DNA of 64,000 nt from CAZLIC01 sp964559535 (GTDB lineage: Bacteria > Pseudomonadota > Alphaproteobacteria > Rhodobacterales > Rhodobacteraceae). The notes below the pieces were generated by a model. That model was not told the origin of the DNA, did no database searches, and saw only the letters and a program-made list of their open reading frames with translations. This document shows positions 9,301-16,838 of the stretch, in pieces. Position 1 is the first letter of the stretch. Each line of letters opens with the position of its first letter. The position numbers and the translations under genes are program-made. The DNA lies in the NCBI GenBank assembly GCA_964559535.1, contig CAZLIC010000015.1, forward strand, positions 5,511-69,510. Direction: 5' to 3'.

Positions 9301-10324
9301 CCGCAGGCGTGCCGCCATAGACCGGCCGATCCTCCGCGTCGCGGCTGACCAGATGCGCGCTGGCCCTGCTGACGCCATTCACCGACCAGTTGGCGGGCGT
9401 GGTGGCCTTGGAGGCGACCTCGACGCCCGGCTTCACTTTGCAGGAACCCGCGCGCAGATCGTTGCCGAACCAGGCCACGACGAGGCTCACGCTCTCGACC
9501 GCCGGGGCCATGGCCTGCAGCCGGTCCAGCGCCACCACGATGTCGGGCTGGTTGGGCAGCGCGTTCAGGTTCTCCGCGACCGTGGCACCACCGCTGCCCT
9601 TGCGGATGGCGTCCGTGGCGTAGGTGAACTCGCCCGACGCCGGGATCAGTGTGACGGCGCGGGTCAGCCCTTCGGCGGTGTCGGCATCGGCCAGCGGGCG
9701 GAACACCTCGAACGACAGCTGCGGCAGGCGGTTGCCAAAGATCGCCAGCGCCAGATCCTCGAACACGACATAGGCCGTGTCGCGATACGCAGGCGTGTTG
9801 GCGGCTCCCATCTTGGCGGCGATGAAGGGATCGGCAGTCTGCGCCTCGTTGCCGGGATACCACCGCCAGGTCACGCCGGTCATGTCCATCGCCTTGCCGT
9901 CGGCCCAGACGCGGCCGATGCCGGTGATCGGACCCTCGCAGAGCGCCACAGCAAAGCTGGCATAGTAGAGGTATTCGGTGGTCTTGACCTTGCCGCCGCC
10001 ACCGCCCTTGCCGCCGCCCTGTGTCGTGGTCTTCGTCTCCTCGCGGAAATCGGTGGCCCAGATGATGTTGCCACCGATCCGCATCCGGCCGTAGAGGCGC
10101 GGGATCACCGCGCCTTCGGTGGCCGAGGTGATGCGCAGCGTGTCGAGCCGTGCGCCCTCGATCCGCTGGGCGGGGGCGAGCGAGGACACGATCCAGCTGT
10201 CGACCACCGACCCCACGGTCGATCCGATGAAGCCGCCGATAGCAGCACCGGAAAAGCCGAGGATCGCGCCGCCAAAGGCCCCGCCGATGGCAGTGCCGAC
10301 AGCGCCGAGGACAAGCGTGGCCAT
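6359..10324 (-). CDS. Phage host-specificity/tail tip protein with GTA TIM-barrel domain
   Basis: This 1321-residue protein starts with a Gly-rich hydrophobic region (LGAVGTAIGGAFGGAILGFSG), as in GTA gp15-like tail hub proteins. It continues with a lambda J-like segment (VIPRLYGRMRIGGNIIWA, YYASFAVALCEGPITGIGRVWADG). A glycoside-hydrolase TIM-barrel-like region follows (LIGTEMPGL, YAADWSEYFGHH, VGIDNYLPLSDWRDG, RFTELGCPAIDRG). The last 500 residues are a tail-tip domain ending in a fibronectin-like module. In R. capsulatus GTA the homologous protein forms the baseplate hub and binds the host envelope. It lies between the NlpC/P60 peptidase and the DUF2793 protein. Confidence 0.88.
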   Translation of the reverse strand: MATLVLGAVGTAIGGAFGGAILGFSGAAIGGFIGSTVGSVVDSWIVSSLAPAQRIEGARLDTLRITSATEGAVIPRLYGRMRIGGNIIWATDFREETKTTTQGGGKGGGGGKVKTTEYLYYASFAVALCEGPITGIGRVWADGKAMDMTGVTWRWYPGNEAQTADPFIAAKMGAANTPAYRDTAYVVFEDLALAIFGNRLPQLSFEVFRPLADADTAEGLTRAVTLIPASGEFTYATDAIRKGSGGATVAENLNALPNQPDIVVALDRLQAMAPAVESVSLVVAWFGNDLRAGSCKVKPGVEVASKATTPANWSVNGVSRASAHLVSRDAEDRPVYGGTPADFAVVQAIQEMKARGLRVTFYPFLLMDVPPGNTLPNPYSVNAATPGQPAFPWRGRITCSPAAGFAGSVDKTGSAATQVSALFGTAMPGNFSVSGETVAFTGSPSDWGLRRMVLHYAHLCAAAGGVDAFLIGTEMPGLTTIRSGASTYPAVTAFRTLAADVSAILGAGTKIGYAADWSEYFGHHPQDASGDVHFHLDPLWSDANIDFVGIDNYLPLSDWRDGFDHADALEGWPAIYDRAYLQANIAGGEGFDWFYASAADRSAQVRTAITDGAAGKPWVFRPKDIRAWWTNPHYNRPGGVESGLATAWVPQSKPIRFTELGCPAIDRGTNQPNVFFDPKSSESFTPYFSRGWRDDAIQRAYLEASYQHWSDAAQNPISSVYGGRMVHVPECAAWTWDARPYPFFPELTDVWTDGPNWRLGHWLTGRLGAVSLAALVRHLCLRAGMPEALIDVSGLWGAVEGYAITALEAPRSSISTLARHFGFDAIETEGMIRFVMRGRASVLTLTHDALVASREAEALELVRAQETELPQALKWQVARADEDYDAALVEARRITVDTTRIASESFPMAIPPEEAERRCRRALMEAWIGRESATFRLPPSRLALDPADVIRLVHDGREIELRLVSIADSDGRGIEAVRQDRAAYDLPPGDPRPASLARSVVFGAPDVVLLDLPQLSEEQPAHRPMVAAHAVPWPGEMAVFRSPGADGFALLSTFGSRARIGMLVSDFYPGPTSRFDLGNELVVDLASGTLESVTDLTLFGGANALAVESALGIWEIVQAGAAELIAPGRYRLTHLLRGQRGTEAAMGNPTPAGARVVVLDTALAPLPIAEADLGLPWNWRIGPAARSVSDASYTELAFTPAGRGLVPFAPVHTGQPWRTARSPGDLTIRWTRRSRALVADAWEQVEVPLAEDLESYDVQILDGAAVKRTLTSTTTSVLYTAAQQTADWGAPLGPGQTLAIRIYQLSNRLGRGDPVTVTLQF

Positions 10325-10333
10325 GGAAAACTC

Positions 10334-10768
10334 TCAGCGTTGGGGAAAGAGGAAGGCGAAGGCGATGCGGCGTCGCCAGATCGGGGACAGCGGTTCCTCG
10401 ATCACTCCGAGCCGCTCGTATGCGTGCAGGAAGGTGTCAGGGCCGGTCAGAATGCCGACATGCTTGGCGATGGCGCGCGGCATCATGCGAAAGAGGATCA
10501 GCGCCCCGGGTGGGGCATCGGCGGGTGCGATTTCCGGCATCATGCGGCGCGCGCCTTCGGCCAGCACCTCGCGCGGGCCGCTCTCGCCCCAGTCCCGGCT
10601 ATAAGGCGGGATCGGGAAAGGTTCTGGCCCCACCACCTCGCGCCAGACACCGCGCGCGAGGCCGAGGCAGTCACAGCCGACGCCCTTCAGGCTGGCTTGG
10701 TCATGGTACGGGGTGCCCAGCCAGGACCGGACGACGGCGATGACCATGTCGGGATTAGCAGGCGTCAC
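10334..10768 (-). CDS. NlpC/P60 family tail peptidase
   Basis: A GTG at 10768 overlaps the DUF2163 stop (GTGA) and gives 144 residues; an ATG at 10747 is an alternative start. The NlpC/P60 cysteine-peptidase pattern is visible: SWLGTPYHDQ, the catalytic Cys segment KGVGCDCLGL, then the His segment KHVGILTG. In GTA and lambdoid tails this protein is the tip-associated murein endopeptidase used in genome delivery (lambda K-like). The order DUF2460, DUF2163, NlpC/P60, TIM-barrel hub matches the GTA cluster, although lysis genes interrupt it here. Confidence 0.88.
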   Translation of the reverse strand: MTPANPDMVIAVVRSWLGTPYHDQASLKGVGCDCLGLARGVWREVVGPEPFPIPPYSRDWGESGPREVLAEGARRMMPEIAPADAPPGALILFRMMPRAIAKHVGILTGPDTFLHAYERLGVIEEPLSPIWRRRIAFAFLFPQR

Positions 10769-11649
10769 AGCACCGCCCCCTCGTGGCCGCCATCGGTGGT
10801 GGCATAGCGCAGGACAGCATCCTGGCCGGGGATATTGGGAAAGCCCCGGAAATTGGCGACATTGGCGAACTTCGTGCCGCAGGTCATAATGCGCTTGTCG
10901 CATCCGGCGCGGATTATGAACGTGTCCGTCCCGGCGATGGCGCGCACCGGGGCTTCCAACAGGGTCAGGATGGCGATGCCGTCGACGAGGTCGTGCGACA
11001 ACACCTCGGCCCGCCGCCCGCCATTGGCTCCGCTGGTCCAGTCGAGGGTGCCGAAGGTGAACCAGCCAGTGGTGAACCCGCCAAGTCCAGAGGCGGTAAA
11101 CGCGCGGTCGCGCAGCAGGTCGACGATTGCGCCAGAGCCCTTGAACGCCGGGGCCTCGAGATTGACCCCGCAACGCGCATCGCCAAGGGCGGCATCGCAA
11201 CTCGCCTGAAACGTTCGCCCGACCGTCTGGCCAAGAACATGCGCAAGGGATCGCACCTCGGCCACGAAGGCCAGCCGTCCCCGCCTGATCTGGCCGATGG
11301 CGCCGCGTCGCATCAGCAGCCGCTGGGAGGTCGCGGCCCAATTCACCCGCCACACTTCGACGGCCGCATTGTCCCAGCGGCCGTCGAGGATATCGGTCTC
11401 AGTGATCCGGTCGGAGGACAGCACACCTTGGGCGTCCTGCGCATCGACGGAAAGGTCGGAGCCAGAGCGCACTTCCGAGGCTGCGAAGCCGCTCTCCGGC
11501 TCGAAATCGGTGCCGTCGAACGTCAGGGTGCGGTCGTGGTCCGTGAAGCCAAGCGTCACCCCATCGGCGCGCACAATCCGCCAGCACCAGGCCAGTGTCG
11601 TCGTGCCCTCGTCGAGATGGGCCTGAAGTGCGGGCGGGAGGGACTTCAT
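10765..11649 (-). CDS. DUF2163 tail baseplate/hub protein
   Basis: This 294-residue protein begins MKSLPPALQAHLDEGTTTLAWCW, followed by GVTLGFTDHDRTLTFDG, the conserved start of the DUF2163 / GTA gp13-type hub family. The C-terminus has a Cys-rich phage_BR0599-like part (AGCDKRIMTCGTKFANVANFRGFPNIPG) that binds an iron-sulfur cluster in characterised relatives. It acts in the distal tail between the DUF2460 protein and the peptidase. Its start overlaps the tiny upstream ORF by 4 bp and its stop overlaps the peptidase start by 4 bp. Confidence 0.88.
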   Translation of the reverse strand: MKSLPPALQAHLDEGTTTLAWCWRIVRADGVTLGFTDHDRTLTFDGTDFEPESGFAASEVRSGSDLSVDAQDAQGVLSSDRITETDILDGRWDNAAVEVWRVNWAATSQRLLMRRGAIGQIRRGRLAFVAEVRSLAHVLGQTVGRTFQASCDAALGDARCGVNLEAPAFKGSGAIVDLLRDRAFTASGLGGFTTGWFTFGTLDWTSGANGGRRAEVLSHDLVDGIAILTLLEAPVRAIAGTDTFIIRAGCDKRIMTCGTKFANVANFRGFPNIPGQDAVLRYATTDGGHEGAVL

Positions 11650-11741
11650 GGCCGATCTCCCTTCGCTGCCGCCGCGCAGAGGGCGGCAATGAGCACACCC
11701 AGCACCCCGCCCAAGATCGTGCCCGCCAGGAAATCAAGCAT
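11646..11741 (-). CDS. 31-residue single-helix membrane peptide
   Basis: This ORF overlaps the preceding gene by 8 bp and the DUF2163 start by 4 bp (ATGA). It encodes MLDFLAGTILGGVLGVLIAA followed by a short basic tail: one hydrophobic helix (about 4-24) ending in KGDRP. The tight overlaps on both sides and the hydrophobic composition support real translation. Its position next to the endolysin and other small membrane ORFs suggests a lysis accessory role (holin, antiholin or spanin-like), but nothing in the sequence proves this. Confidence 0.5.
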   Translation of the reverse strand: MLDFLAGTILGGVLGVLIAALCAAAAKGDRP

Positions 11742-11964
11742 CACCGCGGAACCCGCGTTCGATCCGGTCGCGCAGACCGATCAGGCCCAGACCGAGCGTG
11801 ATCAGGGTCATCGGCGATGCATCGCCCGTCCCGGCGAGGATCGCGACGAGCCGGGCCAATTCGGCAAGCTGGCCTTGGTCGGGCAGGAAAAGCGCACCGC
11901 TGCCGGTCAGCACGGCGAGTAGCCCTGCCCACCAGGTGAGCGAGGTCGGTTGGAAATAGCGCAT
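11734..11964 (-). CDS. Small membrane protein of lysis cassette (holin-like candidate)
   Basis: This 76-residue protein has two hydrophobic segments (about 10-25 and 35-60) separated by a short polar stretch, and a charged C-terminus (GLRDRIERGFRG). It follows the endolysin gene by 3 bp and overlaps the 31-residue ORF by 8 bp. Similar two-helix proteins accompany lysozymes in alphaproteobacterial prophages, so a holin or antiholin role is plausible, from size, topology and position only. Confidence 0.6.
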   Translation of the reverse strand: MRYFQPTSLTWWAGLLAVLTGSGALFLPDQGQLAELARLVAILAGTGDASPMTLITLGLGLIGLRDRIERGFRGDA

Positions 11965-11967
11965 GGT

Positions 11968-12627
11968 TCAGACCCTCCGGGTGAGGTTAGAGAAAAAGGT
12001 GGCGAGGCGTGCGAGCCAGCCGCTGGGCGAAGTCGGCTCTGTCGGCACGGTCGGCGCCACCGACGTGCTCGTCGGGCGCAGAAATGCCAGCGCTTCGGTC
12101 TCGGTCAGTCGCCGTATCGGTCGCGAGAAATCCACCCGCCCGTTGCGGTCGACAGCCCAGACCGGGATGGTACCGGTCGGATATCGGTCATCGCGGAACA
12201 GATCGCGCTCGGCCTCGCGCCGCGTGCGGATCGCGGCGGGCCGGAGCCAGCCCATGAACCCCTGCGCGGCGGCGGCGCGGCTGCCTGCGTTCAGGTGACG
12301 GGTCAGCGATGCCTTGGCGATCCCACCGGTGTTGTAGTGAAACGACACCAGCGCATCGAACTCGTGCGGCTCCAGCGGCACCTTCACTGCACGCAGCACC
12401 TCCGCCTCATAGGCCACGATGTCGGTGCGGAAGAGTCGGAACGACTCTAGGATCGCGGCATCGAGATCGGCGGGCATGCCAGGCGGCATCCGTGCCGGAT
12501 CGGGCGGACCGGCGGCAGCGGTATGACCGATGCCGAAGGTCCAGACGTTTTTGACATCAAGGTAGGGTCCGGGCACGAGTCCTTCGTGCCGGACGAGGGC
12601 CAACAGGCCCCGGTCGGTCATGTGCAT
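11968..12627 (-). CDS. Phage lysozyme (GH24 endolysin)
   Basis: This 219-residue protein has a T4-lysozyme-type N-terminal domain. The catalytic Glu lies in LVRHEGLVPGPYLD, followed by the downstream Asp and the TFGIGHT motif, and a family-typical LVSFHYNTGG helix appears near residue 95. It cleaves peptidoglycan glycosidic bonds to release progeny. There is no signal peptide, so release needs a holin. The C-terminal 50 residues are a Pro/Thr-rich linker plus a hydrophobic-basic tail (WLARLATFFSNLTRR) that may associate with the membrane. An in-frame ATG two codons later is an alternative start. Confidence 0.9.
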   Translation of the reverse strand: MHMTDRGLLALVRHEGLVPGPYLDVKNVWTFGIGHTAAAGPPDPARMPPGMPADLDAAILESFRLFRTDIVAYEAEVLRAVKVPLEPHEFDALVSFHYNTGGIAKASLTRHLNAGSRAAAAQGFMGWLRPAAIRTRREAERDLFRDDRYPTGTIPVWAVDRNGRVDFSRPIRRLTETEALAFLRPTSTSVAPTVPTEPTSPSGWLARLATFFSNLTRRV

Positions 12628-12631
12628 GGGA

Positions 12632-12766
12632 TCACCCGAATATGGAGGAAAGGATCAGGATCAGCGCTGCGACCAGAAGGCCGATGCGCAGGCGATGGCC
12701 GAAGGTCTGAGCCGGATCGGCGGCATCGCAGCGGATGGCACGCGCAAGGCGGAGAAGCTCATGCAT
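12632..12766 (-). CDS. 44-residue membrane peptide of lysis cassette
   Basis: Starting at the ATG at 12766, this peptide has a charged N-terminal half (MHELLRLARAIRCDAADPAQ) and one C-terminal hydrophobic helix (RIGLLVAALILILSSIF). A longer frame exists upstream but would overlap the previous gene deeply; this start gives only an 8-bp overlap. It ends 4 bp before the lysozyme start region. It is probably a tail-anchored membrane peptide of the lysis module; function not determined. Confidence 0.55.
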   Translation of the reverse strand: MHELLRLARAIRCDAADPAQTFGHRLRIGLLVAALILILSSIFG

Positions 12767-13109
12767 CGGGGGTGCCCCCCTTGCCGCTGCGCAGCCGGGC
12801 GAGGACGACCTCGATGAAGGCGGGGCCGAAGACCCCAACCAGATAGGCGGCCGAGCCCGCCGCGCCCCCGGCCGGGATCGCTTGCGATGGCAGGCTGAGC
12901 CAGGCGGTGATGACCGCCATGGACAGGCTGCCCATCCCCGCCGCGATCAGACCGCCGAGCAGGATGTGGCGCAGCGCATCGCGGAGCCGCATCCGTGTGG
13001 TCAGCGCATTGGTCGCCCCGCCAAGCGCGCCCCAGGCGGCCAGTATCACGGCGGTGGAGGTTGCCAGATCGCGCAGGACGGCGGCAACAAAGCCGGTTTC
13101 TTCGTTCAT
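12759..13109 (-). CDS. Holin-like membrane protein
   Basis: The ATG at 13109 overlaps the DUF2460 stop by 4 bp and gives 116 residues. It has three hydrophobic segments (about 17-33, 48-68, 80-102), an N-terminal amphipathic stretch and a charged tail (RLRSGKGGTPDA). Size, three-helix topology and position two genes before the endolysin fit a class I holin, which would control lysis timing. I see no named-family motif, so the call rests on topology and context. Confidence 0.6.
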   Translation of the reverse strand: MNEETGFVAAVLRDLATSTAVILAAWGALGGATNALTTRMRLRDALRHILLGGLIAAGMGSLSMAVITAWLSLPSQAIPAGGAAGSAAYLVGVFGPAFIEVVLARLRSGKGGTPDA

Positions 13110-13732
13110 CGCCGGATCTCCAAGAGCGGGATGGATGTGATCGACCCGAGCCGCTCGAGGTCGAGGGTGACGTCGAGCATGTCGGTGTCGAAGCGAACGG
13201 GGACGTCGAATTCGAAGCCCGCCGTGATCGCGACGCCCGCGCCGGGGGCAGTGGTGAAGGTGACGCTGCCGGTGGTGGTGTTGACGCTCCAGCCCGACAT
13301 CTGCTCGACCCCATTCAGGGCGATGCGGACAGTGCCGGCCACCGGCTTGGCGATGGCACGGGTCCAACTTTGCGCGCCGGAAGTGTAGCGTTTCAGCAGG
13401 GCGAAGGTGGTGACCGCACCATTGCCGGTGCCGATGGGCTGGTCAGTCGGGGCGACCGGCTGCGACGGCAGGCAGGATTTGTAATCTGCCCAATCCTTGT
13501 AGCGAAAGCCGTGCAGGCGACCATTCCGGGCTTCGAAGAAGGCCACGACCGCCGCAAGATCGTCAGCGCGGCGGATGCCATAGGCGACATCATAGCGGCG
13601 GCGGGAGTTGGCCCAGCTTGCGTTGCGCTCCTCATCGCCAGAGGCCAGTTCGACCACTTGCGTGCGCCGTTCCGGCCCCCCGCGCGCCCCGCGGCTGATG
13701 TTGTCGGGGAATCTGACCTCATGAAATGCCAT
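13106..13732 (-). CDS. DUF2460 distal tail protein
   Basis: From the ATG at 13732 the product is 208 residues, starting MAFHEVRFPDNISRGARGGPE with RRTQVVELASGDEERN soon after. That is the conserved start of DUF2460 / GTA gp12, the distal-tail adaptor. FRYKDWADYKS near residue 77 is also typical. It connects the tail tube to the hub. It directly follows the tape measure gene (shared base, ATG within stop context) and precedes the embedded lysis cassette. Confidence 0.9.
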   Translation of the reverse strand: MAFHEVRFPDNISRGARGGPERRTQVVELASGDEERNASWANSRRRYDVAYGIRRADDLAAVVAFFEARNGRLHGFRYKDWADYKSCLPSQPVAPTDQPIGTGNGAVTTFALLKRYTSGAQSWTRAIAKPVAGTVRIALNGVEQMSGWSVNTTTGSVTFTTAPGAGVAITAGFEFDVPVRFDTDMLDVTLDLERLGSITSIPLLEIRR

Positions 13733-16179
13733 CACATGCCCCTCCGACCCAGCGACACGGCGCGGGCAATGTCGCTTGCGACCTGCGTGCGCGATTGTCG
13801 GAAGCTTTCGGCATCGCGGGCCATGATGGTGACGTTGACGGCGGGTGCGCTGGTCTGTCCCTGGCCATATCCAGCGGCCTCGCGGCGGGAGAGCACGCGC
13901 TCGCCACGTTGCAGGATCGCCGGAACCTCGTCGGGCTTGATCCCGGCCCATCCGCCCGCGTGCATGCGCGAGGCATTGGCGAACGCCAGCGCCGAGACCA
14001 TGCGACCGGGGCCCGGCGAGCCGACAATGCCACCGGTGTGGAGGATATTGGCGAATACCCCGCCCGCACCGCCAAGCGCGCCTGACAGCGCGTTGGCGAT
14101 GGGGCCGAGGATGAATGTCCGCGCCGCCAGCTTGGCCAGATCGGCGATCATCGAGGTGACCAGATCGCGGAAGTCGAGTTTGCCGGTCTTCACAAACTCA
14201 CCCACGGCATTCTCGGCCGAGGTAAAGGCCCCGACCAGTGCGCTTCCAATATCACCGCCGATGTTGCGCGCCTTGGAGGCGTAATCAGCCAGCGCCGCAG
14301 TCACCGCGCCCCAGCCGGTCGCAGCCTGATCGGCCCCCTCAGCAGCGTCAGCCCCGGCATCGCGCGCTGCAGCGCCTGCATTCCCGGCAGCAGTTGCGGT
14401 GTCGTCCAGTTCGGTGTTCAGGGTATCCGCCGAACTGGCGGCATCTGCCAACGCCGCTTCGGCATCCGATCCGGTGCCAGTCACCGCGTCTCGCAGCGCC
14501 TGCCAACTGGCCAGCGGACGCCCGGCAGCATCGGCCAGCATTCCCGCCGCCTCGCGATAGCCATCGGCCCGGCCACGCGCATCATCGGCCATCGCGCCAA
14601 GCCCGAGGTCGGGAGGCTCTAGGTAAGTCTGCGACAGCGCGGCAGAGAACGCATCGGCGGCGGCAGCGCCAGCAGCCGTCGCTGCGCCCTCGAACGGGTT
14701 GCCGATCCGCGCCAGTTCCACGGGGTCCAGTGTGCCGATCCGCACTCCGCCTTCGCCCACCGCCCAGTCCGGCAGCAAGTCCAGCGCAGCATTCAACCCG
14801 TTGATGAAACTGTTGATGCGCGTGACGACGCCGTTCAGCATCGCCTCGACGCCCGAGATCAGGCCGTTCGCGGCCTGAAAGGCGAAATCGCCGATGGCGC
14901 CGGGCAGACTGCCCCAGATCGCGACGGCGGCATCATAAGCGCCTTGAAAAATCGCAGCCGTCCGGTCGCCAAAGCTGACGACGCCCGCGATAGTGCCTTC
15001 GAGGGCCGATAGCCCTGCAGCCTTCAGCCCCTCCCAGCCCGCAGCCATGTTGGCGAATGCAGCGTCGAGCGCCAGGCCGATGCGCGACCAGATCTCCGAT
15101 GCGAGATCGCCCAGCAGCCGGAATGCCTCGCCGACACCACCCACACGGGTGACAAGTTGCGAGAACAGATAGACCAGCTCGCCCGCGCCAACGATCAGCG
15201 CGCCGATGCCGGTGCGGATCAGCGCCCCGCGCAGGAATACGAGTGCGGTAGCGAGGCCACGCACCGACAACGCGGCAACGACCAAGCCAGCCACCCAACG
15301 GCCCGCCATGAAGGCCGCGAAGGTAGCCGCATAGGTGGCAAGCCGTGCGAGGTTGTCGAAGACGGCAGTGATTGCGCCGCCGATGGGCCCGGTGCCGCGC
15401 GCCATATCGGCAAGAGCGTTCGCCACGGTTTCCAGCGCTGGGGCGACGGCGGCGGTCAGGCGGTTGGTGAGGCCGAGCCAGATCAGGCTCAGCTTGGCGA
15501 TAGCATCGCCAGTGCGTTCGATCTGCGCCGCGTCGGCCGCGCTGACCGCCACCCCGAAATCCTGCACATCCTGCGCCGCCTCACGCAAGGCGGCGGCGTC
15601 GATGCGCAGGAAGGCCAGTGCGGCCCTGTCACCGAAGAGGTCGGAGGCCACGGCGGCGCGTTCGGCCTCGGGGACATAGCGGGCCAGTGCCTCCTGAATG
15701 GCGACGATGCGCTGATCGAGCGGCAACGCTTGCAGTTCAGCGGCGGTCAGGTTCAGCCGCTGCAAGGCACCAGCGGCCGAACCCGATCCAGCGGCCGCTT
15801 CCGACAACCGCGTGGTCAGCTTCTTCGTGGCCTGTTCGATCTCGCCCATCGAGACACCGGCCAGCTCCCCGGCCCATGTCAGCACTTGCAGGCTTTCGAC
15901 TGTGGTGCGGAGCGAGGCCGCCATGTCGGCCTGAGCACCGATGACATCGAGCCCCGAGCGGACCATAGCCACGCCAGCAGCGGCCGCAGCCGCCGTCACC
16001 GCCGCAAGCGCAATCCCAGCCTTGCGGGCGAAGCTGCCAAGCCGGGCATTGGCCAGTTCCATCTCCGACGACAGGCGGCCAAACCCGCGCGTGCCTGCCT
16101 CACCGATGCCTTCCAGCTCGGCCCGGACCTGACGGCCGCCCTCCGCGACCAGCCGGACAGAGACCCTCTTCTCAGCCAT
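13732..16179 (-). CDS. Phage tail tape measure protein
   Basis: This 815-residue protein shows the usual tape-measure pattern. It has an N-terminal coiled region (VSVRLVAEGGRQVRAELEGIGEAG), a minor-tail conserved domain with several hydrophobic helices (about 50-75 and 245-345), and long Ala-rich helical stretches (540-650). The C-terminus has GGIVGSPGPGRMVSA and the motif ILQRGERVLSRREA. It sets tail length and helps DNA ejection. The size predicts a tail of roughly 120 nm by the usual ~1.5 A per residue rule. It is preceded by the frameshifting chaperone gene, as in lambda (G/GT then H). Confidence 0.9.
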   Translation of the reverse strand: MAEKRVSVRLVAEGGRQVRAELEGIGEAGTRGFGRLSSEMELANARLGSFARKAGIALAAVTAAAAAAGVAMVRSGLDVIGAQADMAASLRTTVESLQVLTWAGELAGVSMGEIEQATKKLTTRLSEAAAGSGSAAGALQRLNLTAAELQALPLDQRIVAIQEALARYVPEAERAAVASDLFGDRAALAFLRIDAAALREAAQDVQDFGVAVSAADAAQIERTGDAIAKLSLIWLGLTNRLTAAVAPALETVANALADMARGTGPIGGAITAVFDNLARLATYAATFAAFMAGRWVAGLVVAALSVRGLATALVFLRGALIRTGIGALIVGAGELVYLFSQLVTRVGGVGEAFRLLGDLASEIWSRIGLALDAAFANMAAGWEGLKAAGLSALEGTIAGVVSFGDRTAAIFQGAYDAAVAIWGSLPGAIGDFAFQAANGLISGVEAMLNGVVTRINSFINGLNAALDLLPDWAVGEGGVRIGTLDPVELARIGNPFEGAATAAGAAAADAFSAALSQTYLEPPDLGLGAMADDARGRADGYREAAGMLADAAGRPLASWQALRDAVTGTGSDAEAALADAASSADTLNTELDDTATAAGNAGAAARDAGADAAEGADQAATGWGAVTAALADYASKARNIGGDIGSALVGAFTSAENAVGEFVKTGKLDFRDLVTSMIADLAKLAARTFILGPIANALSGALGGAGGVFANILHTGGIVGSPGPGRMVSALAFANASRMHAGGWAGIKPDEVPAILQRGERVLSRREAAGYGQGQTSAPAVNVTIMARDAESFRQSRTQVASDIARAVSLGRRGM

Positions 16180-16492
16180 GTCCCTCTCCGATCTGTTCGT
16201 TGAGCTTGCGCACCATCACCGCCTCGATCTCCGGCAGCAGTTCGGCGGCGATCAGGGCGTCGATCCCGAGGGCGTTCGCCATCGCTATCGCCGCTCCCAT
16301 GTCCCAGCCAAGCACCGCGCCGGGGATCACCCGCAGCTGGCCCCCAAGTCGGCCGACCAGATCCCAGACCTGCCAGCCGTCTTGCGTTTGCGGGCGGTTC
16401 AGTCTTGCGGGGCAGTCGGGGCAGCGCCCTTGGCAGGCCGCGCAGTAGCGGTCGCCCCCGCCGAAAGACCATTCGGCAAGGGCGCGGAGACG
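16172..16492 (-). CDS. Tail assembly chaperone -1 frame extension (GT-like), reached by frameshift
   Basis: This is the minus-strand -1 frame relative to the chaperone gene. It is open across the chaperone 3' end and to a TGA at 16172, overlapping the tape-measure start by 8 bp. No good start codon opens it, but it follows a perfect slippery heptamer. The 106 residues after the slip begin RLRALAEWSFGGGDRY. They carry a zinc-ribbon-like Cys set (CAAC...CPDC), then NRPQTQDGWQVWDL, LGWDMGAA and AELLPEIEAVMVRKLNEQ, all typical of a conserved small protein before the tape measure in alphaproteobacterial phages. The fused product would be 221 residues (115 + 106), analogous to lambda gpGT. Confidence 0.8.
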   Translation of the reverse strand, partial: RLRALAEWSFGGGDRYCAACQGRCPDCPARLNRPQTQDGWQVWDLVGRLGGQLRVIPGAVLGWDMGAAIAMANALGIDALIAAELLPEIEAVMVRKLNEQIGEGHG

Positions 16493-16836
16493 TTTTTTTC
16501 CGCGTCCAGGATCAGGCCCTTGGCGACGTACTGGGTCTGGAACGCTTCGAAGACCGGCCAGATTTCCAGAAGGGCGTCGATGCCTTCCGGTGAAACCGGG
16601 ACGGAATCCCCTGCATCATCGCCGACCCCCTCCCAATCCAGCACCGCACGGCGGGCGACGGCCTTGGCCATGGCGAGCGCCAGTCCCTCTTGGGTCGCCG
16701 TATCGGACAATGCGTCGATGGCTGGGTCGGCCCTCGCGGAGACCATCAGCGCGGTTGTCAGGGGGGCTACCTGAAGGCGAAGGCCGGGGGCGAGGGTCAG
16801 CCAAGCAGGGGCTGCGGTCAGGTTCAGTCTGATCAT
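16399..16836 (-). CDS. Tail assembly chaperone (G-like), zero frame
   Basis: This 145-residue protein runs from the ATG at 16836. It starts MIRLNLTAAPAWLTLAPGLR, contains a helical middle (ALAMAKAVARRAVLDWEGVG) and SPEGIDALLEIWPVFEAFQTQY, then a low-complexity Ala/Pro tail (GATATARPAKGAAPTAPQD). A structured body with a disordered tail fits lambda gpG, which with the frameshift product gpGT loads tail tube protein onto the tape measure. Residues up to Asn115 would be shared with the frameshift form; the low-complexity tail is unique to the non-shifted form. It begins 2 bp after the tube gene. Confidence 0.8.
   Translation of the reverse strand: MIRLNLTAAPAWLTLAPGLRLQVAPLTTALMVSARADPAIDALSDTATQEGLALAMAKAVARRAVLDWEGVGDDAGDSVPVSPEGIDALLEIWPVFEAFQTQYVAKGLILDAEKNVSAPLPNGLSAGATATARPAKGAAPTAPQD
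16454..16498 (-). promoter_or_regulatory. Programmed -1 ribosomal frameshift signal
   Basis: Minus strand: slippery heptamer A AAA AAC (16498-16492) in the zero frame of the chaperone (GAA AAA AAC). An 8-nt spacer follows, then a stem-loop: 5' arm 16483-16472, loop TGGTCT (16471-16466), 3' arm 16465-16454. The stem is 12 bp without interruption (10 Watson-Crick, 2 G-U). Heptamer type, spacer length and stem all fit classical -1 frameshift sites, and the -1 frame leads straight into a conserved coding sequence. Confidence 0.85.
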
Positions 16837-16838
16837 GT

